Part shown: positions 45,446 through 54,009 of the stretch, in pieces
Layout of the letters: each line of letters opens with the position of its first letter
Position numbering within the stretch: position 1 is the first letter of the stretch
Origin: Labrenzia sp. VG12
Lineage (GTDB): Bacteria; Pseudomonadota; Alphaproteobacteria; Rhizobiales; Stappiaceae
Direction of reading: 5' to 3'
Assembly (NCBI RefSeq): GCF_002237595.1
Contig: NZ_CP022529.1
Location: forward strand, 3,100,001-3,164,000
DNA length: 64,000 nt
Notes under the pieces: model-generated
What the model was told of the DNA's origin: nothing
The model's database searches: none
What the model saw: only the letters and a program-made list of their open reading frames with translations
Translations under genes and position numbers: made by a program

Positions 45446-47116
45446 GTGGCCTGGTTACGCGCTCTGATTTCCCCATTTTCCGTTCCCTGCCTGACGCTCG
45501 GACTGCTCTTTTTCGCCGCGTCGCTCACCCCGTCCCTGATCCCGCGCGACGCTCTGGTACAGGGTATTCTCGGCGGGCTCCTGATTGCACTCGGCTATCT
45601 TCTCGGAAAGATCATCGGACTGCTGTGGCTGGCCGCGGACATGCCGCGCCTGAAAGGCCGGGCTGCGTTCTATCGCAGTCTTGTGCTGGCAATTGCGGCG
45701 CTCGGCTTCACGATATGGATGCTGGCCTATAGCCTCGACTGGCAAAACGCGCTCAGGATCAAGATGGGACTGGAACCGGCCGAAGCCCAGCATGTGTTGA
45801 CGATACTGTCAGCGGCCGTAGCCACCTTTCTTGTCGCCTATCTGATCGGTTTTCTTGTCAGCGTCCTCTTCCGCTGGATCCGAGGACGCTTCTACCGGTT
45901 CATGCCCCCGCGGCGCGCCAACGTGCTCGGTGTCGTCGCCGTTGTCCTGATCCTCTTCTTTGTGACCCGCGACGGGATTCTCGACAATGTCGTGACCGGT
46001 CTCGACAACAGTTATGAAGCGGCCCAGGACCTCTTTGAAAATGCCCCGCCGCCACCGGACAATCCCAACCAGGCAGGTTCTTCCGCGTCGCTGATCGACT
46101 GGGCCGCCATGGGCCGGCCGGGCCGGGACTTCGTGACCTCAGGCCCGGATGCCAAGGCGATCTCCGCCTTCACCGGCAAACCTGCCCTGGACCCGATCCG
46201 GGTCTATGTCGGACGGGCCGACGGTGAAACGCCCGAGGACCGGGCCCAGCTGGCTCTTGCGGAATTGAAGCGGCTCAAGGCCTTCGACCGAGAGGTGCTG
46301 GTCGTCGTCAGCCCGACCGGAACCGGCTGGATGGATCCCGGTTCCCACGATCCGCTGGAATATATGCACGGCGGCGACATCGCGACCGTCAGCGCGCAAT
46401 ATTCCTATCTTCAGTCGCCCCTCGCGCTGATCCTGGAAACCCGCACCGGCCTTGATCAGGCGACCGAACTGCTGCGTGTGGTCCATGAGCATTGGAAGAC
46501 CTTGCCGGAAGACAGCCGGCCGAGGCTCTACGCTCACGGACTGAGCCTCGGGGCCTGGTCATCCATGTATGCGACCAATCTGTTCCGCCTGGTCGACGAT
46601 CCGATCAACGGTGCCTTCTGGGCCGGTCCGCCCTTCCCTTCCGAGCTCTGGAACTACGTCCAGAACGCGCGCAATCCCGGCAGTCCCTGGATGCTGCCGA
46701 CCATTGGCGACGGCTCCCTGGTCCGCTACGCGTCCCATTATGCGGACGCGTCCGAAGCCAAGGCGGACTGGGGCCGGATGCGGATCGCCTTCCTGCAGTA
46801 TTCCAGCGATCCGATCGTTTTCTACGATCCGCTGTCCGTCTGGCGTGCACCGCCCTGGATGAACGACCCGCCGGCGCCGGATGTCTCGGACCATCTGACC
46901 TTCATTCCGATTGTCACCCAGTTCCAGCTGGCCCTCGACATGGCACTCGCCTTCGGTGCGCCTCCGGGCCATGGCCACGCCTATTACGCTCAGGACTACA
47001 TCGTTCCCTGGGTTCAGGTCACTGCCCCCAAGGACTGGACCGAAGAGGACACGGCCCGCCTGAAAGCCCATTGCGATTTCGGCTTCCAGAAGGGCTGCGA
47101 CAACGGCGTGAAGTAA
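45446..47116 (+). CDS. Alpha/beta-hydrolase family protein with N-terminal membrane domain
   Basis: A 556-residue protein. The first 200 residues hold four membrane segments (starting LTLGLLFFAASLTPSLIPRD), then a catalytic domain with the nucleophile elbow YAHGLSLGAWSS (G-x-S-x-G). This architecture matches the Abhydrolase_9 family, whose substrates are unknown. It starts with GTG 45446 behind AAGAGG, divergent from the dehydratase gene by 247 bases. It is a predicted inner-membrane hydrolase. Confidence 0.82.
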   Translation: MAWLRALISPFSVPCLTLGLLFFAASLTPSLIPRDALVQGILGGLLIALGYLLGKIIGLLWLAADMPRLKGRAAFYRSLVLAIAALGFTIWMLAYSLDWQNALRIKMGLEPAEAQHVLTILSAAVATFLVAYLIGFLVSVLFRWIRGRFYRFMPPRRANVLGVVAVVLILFFVTRDGILDNVVTGLDNSYEAAQDLFENAPPPPDNPNQAGSSASLIDWAAMGRPGRDFVTSGPDAKAISAFTGKPALDPIRVYVGRADGETPEDRAQLALAELKRLKAFDREVLVVVSPTGTGWMDPGSHDPLEYMHGGDIATVSAQYSYLQSPLALILETRTGLDQATELLRVVHEHWKTLPEDSRPRLYAHGLSLGAWSSMYATNLFRLVDDPINGAFWAGPPFPSELWNYVQNARNPGSPWMLPTIGDGSLVRYASHYADASEAKADWGRMRIAFLQYSSDPIVFYDPLSVWRAPPWMNDPPAPDVSDHLTFIPIVTQFQLALDMALAFGAPPGHGHAYYAQDYIVPWVQVTAPKDWTEEDTARLKAHCDFGFQKGCDNGVK

Positions 47117-47137
47117 CGAGCGGAGCAGACGTGCGCC

Positions 47138-48526
47138 TCACTCCGGCCAGAGTGCTGTCCCCGGATGGAACTGCGACCAGGCGAACCAGAACGCCTGGTG
47201 GCTGCCAAGGTCGGCGCCATCGCTGCCGACCGCCCTTATGCCACCGGCGTCGAGCTTCAGACGCACATCCTCAAAGGCGATTTCCTCGCCCTTTTGCAGG
47301 GCGGCCATGGCCTTGCTGCGCTGAAAGGCGACCGGCTTTCCGGAGGACGCAATCGCCCCGATGATATCTTCATGCACCGGCAGGCGCGGATCGACGTCCC
47401 CGACCGGAAAGATCGGACCGTTGGCATCCCGCGTATTGCGGAAATCCGGGTCCCGGCCGAGCGCGTAGCGTTCCTTCAGCACCGTTGTCTCCGGGTGTAC
47501 CTTCTTCCACCTGCCCCAGTCGGTCGTGACCACGCTCGCCTGCTCGAGCTGCAGCCCTTTTTCGGCAAGCGGCCCTGTCACCGCGTGCCCCAGAAATGTA
47601 TCGAACACGGAATAGGTGTTGAGGTCGTACATCACCTTGTTGGACCGGATCAGAAGACCCGACGTGCGCAGGATCGGGCGTTCGATGCCGTCAGGCAGGT
47701 TGTCGGTGAAATAGGCCTGCGCCGCGCCGCACAAGGTGCAGTAGGGAATGCCGAGATCGCGGCCACCCAACGTGTCGTTGACCATCTCACGCACTTCCAT
47801 GATCTGCCTCGGATAGGCCCGGGACTCGCCATTGATCGTGATGCCGAAAACGATGTCGTCTTCATCGAGCCAGGTCGCTTCCGCTGCGCTGATCACCTCC
47901 GGATTGTCGGCAGCCGGAATGCAGTTGCAAAGATCGTCGGTGCGGTCATGCGGGCGGTTGTCGATCAGGACACCGCCCCAGGACACCATGCGCCAGTCGA
48001 TGTCGCCTTCGATGAAGATCCTGTCCCAGCCGGGGATGACGCCGGTGAAGATCGCCCGTTTGGAAGCAAGATAATCTGGCGGCGCCGGAATATCCCAGGC
48101 GATCAGGTGATCTGTCAGCATGCCCCAGGCGTTCTGCGTTCTGATCTCCGCACCAAGAAGCTCGCTGGAAGCCGACGCGAGGACGGCCGTCAATTGAGGG
48201 GACGTGGCGAACCGCATGAGATCGCTGATGATCCAACCGATGCGCGGATCCTTCGAGGCCGTGATCTCGTTCAGGGCATCCATCTGGTCGCGCCCCCAGG
48301 TGCCGTTCTTGACCGGATCGACAAAAGCCACCCGGATCGCCTTCTGAAGATCTTCGGACAAGGGGCCGTCAGGCACGGTGGGTCTCGCCCCGAAGGTCTC
48401 GATCACATAGTCGGGCAAGGCCTTTCCAGCCTCGGCCCTGACCGTCTGGATCCCTGACGACAGGAACACCGCAAGGGCAAGCCCCGCCAGGAAAAGATGA
48501 AACCGGACACCGATAGCCACTGCCAT
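47138..48526 (-). CDS. DUF3179 domain-containing exported protein
   Basis: A 462-residue protein with a signal peptide (VRFHLFLAGLALAVFLSSG). Its second half carries the DUF3179 block: GINGESRAYP-type strand (ITINGESRAYPRQIMEVREMVND), PYCTLCGAAQAYF with a Cys-x2-Cys pair, and TDWGRWKKVHPETTVL. The function of DUF3179 is not known; the Cys pair suggests metal or redox binding. ATG 48526 follows AAAGG. It converges on the hydrolase gene with a 21-base gap. Confidence 0.82.
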   Translation of the reverse strand: MAVAIGVRFHLFLAGLALAVFLSSGIQTVRAEAGKALPDYVIETFGARPTVPDGPLSEDLQKAIRVAFVDPVKNGTWGRDQMDALNEITASKDPRIGWIISDLMRFATSPQLTAVLASASSELLGAEIRTQNAWGMLTDHLIAWDIPAPPDYLASKRAIFTGVIPGWDRIFIEGDIDWRMVSWGGVLIDNRPHDRTDDLCNCIPAADNPEVISAAEATWLDEDDIVFGITINGESRAYPRQIMEVREMVNDTLGGRDLGIPYCTLCGAAQAYFTDNLPDGIERPILRTSGLLIRSNKVMYDLNTYSVFDTFLGHAVTGPLAEKGLQLEQASVVTTDWGRWKKVHPETTVLKERYALGRDPDFRNTRDANGPIFPVGDVDPRLPVHEDIIGAIASSGKPVAFQRSKAMAALQKGEEIAFEDVRLKLDAGGIRAVGSDGADLGSHQAFWFAWSQFHPGTALWPE

Positions 48527-48815
48527 TTTGCAGCCTTTCAAAAAGCCGGTCAGCCGGGGAAGACGCGGGCGGCGGACCGTGTTTGCGCCTGCATGGTCCG
48601 CCGATGGAAGGGGCTGTCCCGACACTCTGGCAAGCGCATGCAACTCGGCAGATATCCTAGGGCGCTGCCAATTCGGGCCGCCAATCACAAACAGATTAGG
48701 GGGCTGTGAGATCGACCTTTAACCCCCTGACAGCGCTTGGGATTGCACCGGTGACCGTCCTGCGTTCAAGACGACGTGATTGGTGGCGCCGGGCCTGCGG
48801 CGTTATCCAGTGACA

Positions 48816-49193
48816 ATGCGCCTCCTGATCCTGATTGCCCTTCTGAACCTGCCGATTGACGTCGCTGCCGCGGAAGATCGCAGAGTTTTCTTCGGCACCT
48901 GGGGCACGGCGAAGCAGTGCGCGCGCGAACCGATCAAGCCGGGTGGAACCTTCCTGGCAGAGCCTTATGAAATCGGTGACGAATGGCTGCGACAGGGCCA
49001 GCTCTGGTGTCTGTTGAGCTGGGGCCCGATCGAAAAACGCCCGGATGGATATTTCTCCGGCGCCCATGCGCGCTGCGGCGAGGACACCGTCCGGCAGTAT
49101 TTTCTGGGCATGGTCCTGTCAGACGGTGAATTGACACTCCGCTGGGGTTTTCCTGCCTCCAGCGGACCCTTGAGACAATGCCCGCGGTCTTGA
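48816..49193 (+). CDS. Small exported cysteine-containing protein of unknown function
   Basis: A 125-residue protein with a clear signal peptide (RLLILIALLNLPIDVAAA, cleavage likely before EDRR). The mature part of about 105 residues has four Cys (in KQCAREP, LWCLLSW, ARCGEDT and RQCPRS), suggesting two disulfides in the periplasm. I do not recognise a family. The ribosome site is weak; GTG 48810, two codons upstream, is an alternative start. It faces the cyclase gene, with only 4 bases between stops. Confidence 0.65.
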   Translation: MRLLILIALLNLPIDVAAAEDRRVFFGTWGTAKQCAREPIKPGGTFLAEPYEIGDEWLRQGQLWCLLSWGPIEKRPDGYFSGAHARCGEDTVRQYFLGMVLSDGELTLRWGFPASSGPLRQCPRS

Positions 49194-49197
49194 GGCC

Positions 49198-50592
49198 TCA
49201 CATCGTCCAGACATTAACGGCCGTCTGACGCCCCCGCAGCTTGATCGGGTCCCTGAGGGAAAACCGGGTCTGAGGCGCCTCCGGGCTGTCGGACTGGGCA
49301 GCCTGTTTCATCAGGTCCTCGCTCACCACACAGCGGCAGCCAAGTTCCCGTGTCGAGGCTTCCAGGCGGCTGGCGACATTGACGGTGTCGCCGACAACGG
49401 CAAACTCAAGGCGCCTGGACGGTCCGATGTCCCCCAGGATGACCGGACCGAAATGCACGCCGATCGACACCTTGATCGGTGAAATGCCCCTGGCCTCCAG
49501 GTCCTTGTTGAAAGTTTCTGTTTCCTCGATCAGCTGCGTTGCGGCTTTCAGCGCGTTGGCCGCGTCGCCGGGCCTGGTTTCCGGCGTACCGAACGTCGCC
49601 ATGACACCGTCCCCCAGATACTTGTCCAGCGTACCTCCGTTCTGGAAGATCGAGCGCTCGACGAAGGCGTGGTAATGGCGCAGAAGGTCCATGACCTCGT
49701 CCGGAGAATGCTGTTCCGCAAACTCGGTAAAGCCGACAATGTCGGTAAAGAGCACGGCGACATTCTGGGTGCGCACCGCGCCGATATCGCGGTCGGTGGA
49801 GGCAAGGACATCGACCAGACTGGACGGGAAATAGCGGGACAGATTGGCACGCTCGGCGGCAAGGTCTGCCTGCCGCATCAGGAGTTGGTTCGAGCGCCAT
49901 CCCTTGACCGTGAGAATGGCGGCAACGATCAGGATGATCAGCACTTCCTGGACCCGGATTGTCGGGCGAAGGCTGTTCGGGTCGAATTCTTCCTGCAGGA
50001 TCGGGTATCCCTGAAACGCGTTATCCGCAGCACCGGTCAACTCCGGTATGGTGTGTCCGAACCAGCCGACACCGACAAAGCCGATCACCCAGAGAGCCGC
50101 CACCCAGATGCCGATGCCCCAGATGGTTCGCCACGAATAGGCGAGCGTGCTCAAGGCCAGGAAGATGAAGAAATAGATGAAGCCCTCGAACCGATAGACA
50201 AAGGCTGTGGGGATATCCTGTCCAAGAAAAGGGTTCGGAATGATGATGACCGCCGTCAGCAGAACAAGATCGAGGAGGATCAGTCCGAGTTCGCTCTTTG
50301 AGTAGCCTACCTTTGCCATGCGCAGCTGCAGCCAGCCAAGCGCAATGAAGAGCAGAATGAAAGCTTCGTAGTAGAGAACGTTGAGGTTCGGGTTGAGGAA
50401 CGGTAGCAGGAGCCCGACGGCACCAAAGGCTATCGTGCGGGCTATGATCGCGATCCGGTGGCCGGCCATTTTCTCGTCCGCGATCGCCTGGGCCAGAAAC
50501 GGATTGGTCTTTGCCTGCCGTTTTTCCTCTTCCCGCAAGCGCCGCATCCAGCTTGGGAAATTGAGCAGCGAGAGTGTGTTTTTCCGAGACAT
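49198..50592 (-). CDS. Membrane-bound class III adenylate/guanylate cyclase
   Basis: A 464-residue protein. Residues about 50-250 hold six or so membrane segments. The C-terminal catalytic domain begins with VAVLFTDIVGFTEFAEQHSP (first metal Asp) and has LDKYLGDGVMATFGTP (second metal Asp) and VVGDTVNVASRLEASTRELG (transition-state residues). It should make cAMP from ATP, with the membrane part as a sensor. ATG 50592 has only a weak GGGGA upstream. Confidence 0.9.
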   Translation of the reverse strand: MSRKNTLSLLNFPSWMRRLREEEKRQAKTNPFLAQAIADEKMAGHRIAIIARTIAFGAVGLLLPFLNPNLNVLYYEAFILLFIALGWLQLRMAKVGYSKSELGLILLDLVLLTAVIIIPNPFLGQDIPTAFVYRFEGFIYFFIFLALSTLAYSWRTIWGIGIWVAALWVIGFVGVGWFGHTIPELTGAADNAFQGYPILQEEFDPNSLRPTIRVQEVLIILIVAAILTVKGWRSNQLLMRQADLAAERANLSRYFPSSLVDVLASTDRDIGAVRTQNVAVLFTDIVGFTEFAEQHSPDEVMDLLRHYHAFVERSIFQNGGTLDKYLGDGVMATFGTPETRPGDAANALKAATQLIEETETFNKDLEARGISPIKVSIGVHFGPVILGDIGPSRRLEFAVVGDTVNVASRLEASTRELGCRCVVSEDLMKQAAQSDSPEAPQTRFSLRDPIKLRGRQTAVNVWTM

Positions 50593-50982
50593 GCGTCGGG
50601 TTCCCCGGTGAAGCTTGCAGGAGGTCGCGGTCAGCACGCGGACCAGATCAGGGTCCAGCCGCTGTCGGCGAGTCACAACCTAACCACTATCGCCATCAAC
50701 CGCCATGTCGAACCAGGAATGGAATGGCCACTCCACCCGGAACAAATCCGCGACACTTGAGCGAATTCATCCCCGAGCCAACTTCGTTTATTCCGCTGAC
50801 ACCAAAGTCGATAAGCATTTTCGCGACTTCATCACTGGCCGCGTACGCCTTACAGTTTAACAATTGTCCACGCCCAGGGTCAGGACCCATTCATTTGAAT
50901 GAAATGCGAGGGATTAATTTGTGCGGACACGAGGTGCAAACCCGACGTGTCATGCCAGCCTGGCAAGCTCCGGAGTAAAAGA
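50593..50982. other. Divergent intergenic region without a recognised gene
   Basis: These 390 bases separate the divergent cyclase and amidohydrolase genes. The base composition becomes less GC-rich toward 50840, as expected of promoter DNA. I see no convincing gene, repeat or named regulatory site. Confidence 0.5.
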
Positions 50983-52893
50983 ATGACTTCCGCACGCATT
51001 CTCCCTTTTTTCCTAATGGCATTAGCATTTGCGTCGCCTGTGTCGGCTCAGGAGATTGCCGATCGCATCTGGGTGGGAGGTCCCGTTCATACAATGAACG
51101 ATGCCGCCATGACCGTTGATGCGGTTGCGGAAAAAGACGGCCGCATTCTCGCCGTCGGATCCAGCGACCACGTGATGATGCACAAGGGTGACGGCACCGA
51201 GGTCATCGACCTGAAGGGCCGTGCGATGGTTCCGGGCTTTATCGACTCGCACGGACACGTTGTCATGGGTGGGCTCCAGGCGCTTTCTGCAAACCTGCTC
51301 GCCCCGCCCGACGGCACGGTTCAGGACATTGCTGGCCTTGTTGACGAGTTGAAGCTTTGGACTGAAGAAAACCGGTCGACCGTGGAAGCGGTCAATCTGA
51401 TCGTCGGTTTTGGATATGACCCGGCCCAGCTTGCCGAACAGCGCCATCCGACCCGTGAAGACCTCGACAAGGTTTCGACGGAGTTTCCTATCTACATCGT
51501 CCACCAATCTGGTCACATCGGCGTCACCAATTCCAGGGGACTGGAGTTTCTGGGGTTGAATGCGAATTCTGAAGACGTGCCCGGCGGTGTCATTCGCCGC
51601 GGACCCGCCAACGAACCGGATGGCGTGCTGGAAGGCAACATACACTTCAGTTCCCTGGGCAGGCTCTTCGGCAACCTCGGTCAGAAAGGCTTCCTAGAAC
51701 TTGGCCGCGCCGGCACAAAACTCTGGGCGAGCTACGGTTTCACGACTGCGCAGGAAGGCCGGGCCGTCCCACTGGTGGTCGACGTTCTCAACGAGCTCGC
51801 CGATCTGCAGGAACTCGAGATAGACGTGGCCGTCTATCCGGATGTCATGGTCGATCGTGACTTTGTGGCTGCCAATCAGTCACGCGAATACACCAACAGG
51901 GTTCGGATTGCCGGTGGCAAGCTGACGTTGGATGGCTCCCCCCAGGGCTTTACCGCTTTGCGAGACCGTCCCTATTACGATCCGGTCGGCGACTATCCAC
52001 CCGGTTACAAAGGCATTGCCTATGAAACCATGGAAACGGTTCTCGACATGGTCGACTGGGCTTTCGAGAATGATGTTCAGCTTCTCTCACATGCCAACGG
52101 TGAAGGAGCTTCCGACCGCCTGATTGCCGCCATAGAGGCTGCAACGGCCAAGCACGGCGACGCCGACCGGCGACCAGTACTCATTCACGGTCAGTTTCTG
52201 CGCGAGGATCAGGTCGATGCCTACAAGAAGCTGAAAGTCTTTCCCTCGCTCTTTCCCATGCACACGTTCTATTGGGGAGACTGGCACCGCGACCACACGG
52301 TCGGACCTGCTCTTGCCGACAACATTTCCCCGACGGGCTGGATGCTTCAGCGAGGCATGAAATTCGGCAGCCATCACGATGCGCCGGTCGCATTCCCGGA
52401 CTCCATGAGAGTGCTCGATGCAACTGTGACCCGTCGTTCACGGAGCGGCGACATCATTGGTCCAACGCAGCGTGTGGACGTGATCACTGCGTTGAAATCC
52501 ATGACATTGTGGGCCGCCTACCAGCATTTCGAAGAAGAGGAAAAGGGATCGATTGAAATCGGCAAGCTTGCCGATCTTGTCATCCTGTCAGGGGATCCTC
52601 TGGCGATCGATCCGGAAGACCTGGAAACGCTCCGGGTTACGGAAACGATTAAGGAAGGCAAGACGATCTATCGCCGCAGCGCTGATCGCGGCAGGTGGAT
52701 CGAACCAGGCAGCGCGGCCGAAAGATCCTTTGCCAGCGCATTGAAAGGCCTCGTTGCCCAGCACGAACTTGCCGCGCTGCCAGCATCGCTTCAGAACAAC
52801 TTCATAGTTCGCGCAGGAATGAAAACAGGACGCCACGGACCAGCCTGCGTACCCAGCGCACTGACGGCGATCCTGTTTGGCGCCAAGGGCTAA
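50983..52893 (+). CDS. Exported amidohydrolase family 3 protein (YtcJ-like)
   Basis: A 636-residue protein with a signal peptide ending PVSAQ. The metal-dependent hydrolase core has GFIDSHGHVVMGG (HxH), LLSHANGEGASDRLI and FGSHHDAPVAFPD, and closes with GSIEIGKLADLVILSGDPL, as in the YtcJ/NfdA group that hydrolyses N-acyl or formyl bonds. The export signal places it in the periplasm. ATG 50983 follows CCGGAG at good spacing. Confidence 0.87.
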   Translation: MTSARILPFFLMALAFASPVSAQEIADRIWVGGPVHTMNDAAMTVDAVAEKDGRILAVGSSDHVMMHKGDGTEVIDLKGRAMVPGFIDSHGHVVMGGLQALSANLLAPPDGTVQDIAGLVDELKLWTEENRSTVEAVNLIVGFGYDPAQLAEQRHPTREDLDKVSTEFPIYIVHQSGHIGVTNSRGLEFLGLNANSEDVPGGVIRRGPANEPDGVLEGNIHFSSLGRLFGNLGQKGFLELGRAGTKLWASYGFTTAQEGRAVPLVVDVLNELADLQELEIDVAVYPDVMVDRDFVAANQSREYTNRVRIAGGKLTLDGSPQGFTALRDRPYYDPVGDYPPGYKGIAYETMETVLDMVDWAFENDVQLLSHANGEGASDRLIAAIEAATAKHGDADRRPVLIHGQFLREDQVDAYKKLKVFPSLFPMHTFYWGDWHRDHTVGPALADNISPTGWMLQRGMKFGSHHDAPVAFPDSMRVLDATVTRRSRSGDIIGPTQRVDVITALKSMTLWAAYQHFEEEEKGSIEIGKLADLVILSGDPLAIDPEDLETLRVTETIKEGKTIYRRSADRGRWIEPGSAAERSFASALKGLVAQHELAALPASLQNNFIVRAGMKTGRHGPACVPSALTAILFGAKG

Positions 52894-52978
52894 CCCCTGG
52901 CGATCTGACGACGGGTGCAACCGCCTTTTAGTAAGCCCAACAAGTCGTTGAAGGTGGACGCAGCCTCCGCAGACAGGC

Positions 52979-53377
52979 CTATTCGTTTTCTTCAATCAAC
53001 TGGGCAACAAGGGCCGAATCCAGATAGGCACGCACCTTGGCAATCCTGCCGTCCCTGTCAAAGGTGCAGACCCAGCAATAGGTGTTGTCGAAAGGTTTGC
53101 CGTTGTTGGCGGTCGAGAGGGCCCGTAATTCGACGATGGCGACATCGCCATCCACATGGAGATCAACAACCTTCAGGATCACGCCGTCTTTCAGGACCTT
53201 TCCGAGCCGCGCGAAGGTTGCGTCGAGAAAGGCGCTTTTGGACCGGTAGTGCCCCGCGAGCGGATGCGTGCCCATGACGGTCCAGTCGACATCGTCCCGA
53301 ACCCTCTCGAAAAACTGGTCACTGTGCCCCGTCTCCAGATTTGAAAACAGGTCTCTCACACTGTCTTTGCTCAACAT
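52979..53377 (-). CDS. Nuclear transport factor 2/SnoaL-like protein
   Basis: A 132-residue single-domain protein with a cone-shaped NTF2 fold signature: an N-terminal helix pair (VRDLFSNLETGHSDQFFERV), DDVDWTVMGTHPLAGHYRSKSAF and the final strands DNTYCWVCTFDRDGRIAKVRAYLDS. Such proteins act as isomerases, hydrolases or binding proteins, and sequence does not tell which. ATG 53377 has GGAG 8 bases upstream; ATG 53383 is possible but too close to it. Confidence 0.8.
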   Translation of the reverse strand: MLSKDSVRDLFSNLETGHSDQFFERVRDDVDWTVMGTHPLAGHYRSKSAFLDATFARLGKVLKDGVILKVVDLHVDGDVAIVELRALSTANNGKPFDNTYCWVCTFDRDGRIAKVRAYLDSALVAQLIEENE

Positions 53378-53450
53378 TGACATATCTCCGTTCCAGCCGT
53401 CGCGGTTCAGGCCGCGGGTTGGAATTGCCAGCGAAACAGCGTTTGCCGTT

Positions 53451-53762
53451 TCAGGCAAGTTTCATCGTGACGATCCCGGCGATGATCAGAAGCGCTGCGA
53501 CCGCACGCTGCAAGCTGACCGTTTCACCGAGAAACATGACCCCGACCACGAAGGCGCCAACGGCGCCGATGCCAGTCCAGATCATGTAGCTGGTGCCCAG
53601 GGGCAGGCTGCGCATCGAAAGCGACAAAAGACCGAACGAAGCAATCATCGCCCCGAGCGTGATCAGTGTTGGTGTCAGGCGCGTGAAGCCATGCGACTCC
53701 TTCATGAAGAACGCCCAGACGATCTCCAGCAGACCGGCCGCAAAAAGAAAGACCCATGCCAT
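53451..53762 (-). CDS. sugE: SMR family efflux protein, guanidinium exporter SugE/Gdx
   Basis: A 103-residue protein with four membrane helices. The first contains the essential Glu in FAAGLLEIVWAFFMK, followed by ESHGFTRLTPTLITLGAMI, and TSYMIWTGIGAVGAF in helix 3. This is the SugE pattern rather than EmrE. SugE-type proteins (Gdx) export guanidinium as dimers in the inner membrane. ATG 53762 follows AGGGA. The leader carries a candidate guanidine-II riboswitch, which supports the guanidinium assignment. Confidence 0.9.
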   Translation of the reverse strand: MAWVFLFAAGLLEIVWAFFMKESHGFTRLTPTLITLGAMIASFGLLSLSMRSLPLGTSYMIWTGIGAVGAFVVGVMFLGETVSLQRAVAALLIIAGIVTMKLA

Positions 53763-53776
53763 GGTGGTTTCCCTGG

Positions 53777-53820
53777 CGGGTCGCCCCGGTTCGTGTTGAG
53801 GAAAATGGAGGTCGTCCTCC
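53777..53820 (-). promoter_or_regulatory. Candidate guanidine-II (mini-ykkC) riboswitch upstream of sugE
   Basis: On the minus strand, hairpin 1 is GGAGG-ACGA-CCTCC (53820-53807): a perfect 5-bp stem with the ACGA tetraloop that defines mini-ykkC. After an 18-base linker comes hairpin 2, CGGG-GCGA-CCCG (53788-53777). The AGGGA ribosome site of sugE lies 2 bases further on. Two short hairpins with ACGR loops directly before the ribosome site of a SugE gene is the guanidine-II design. The GCGA loop of hairpin 2 departs from the ACGR consensus and lowers confidence. Confidence 0.5.
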
Positions 53821-54009
53821 GCCTTCAAAGGTGGGGATGGGTTCCCGCAAAGCAAATGAAATTTCGGTAATTCTGAGAATGCCCGGGCGCGGAGACTTCC
53901 GAACTGTCTGACGGGACCTGGCTGCCGGGTTCCAATTCCCCTGTCCCTGATCTACGCTCTTACCCTAGGGCAGATCCAACCAGTTCGTTTGAAGCACCAA
54001 GGTGGACTG

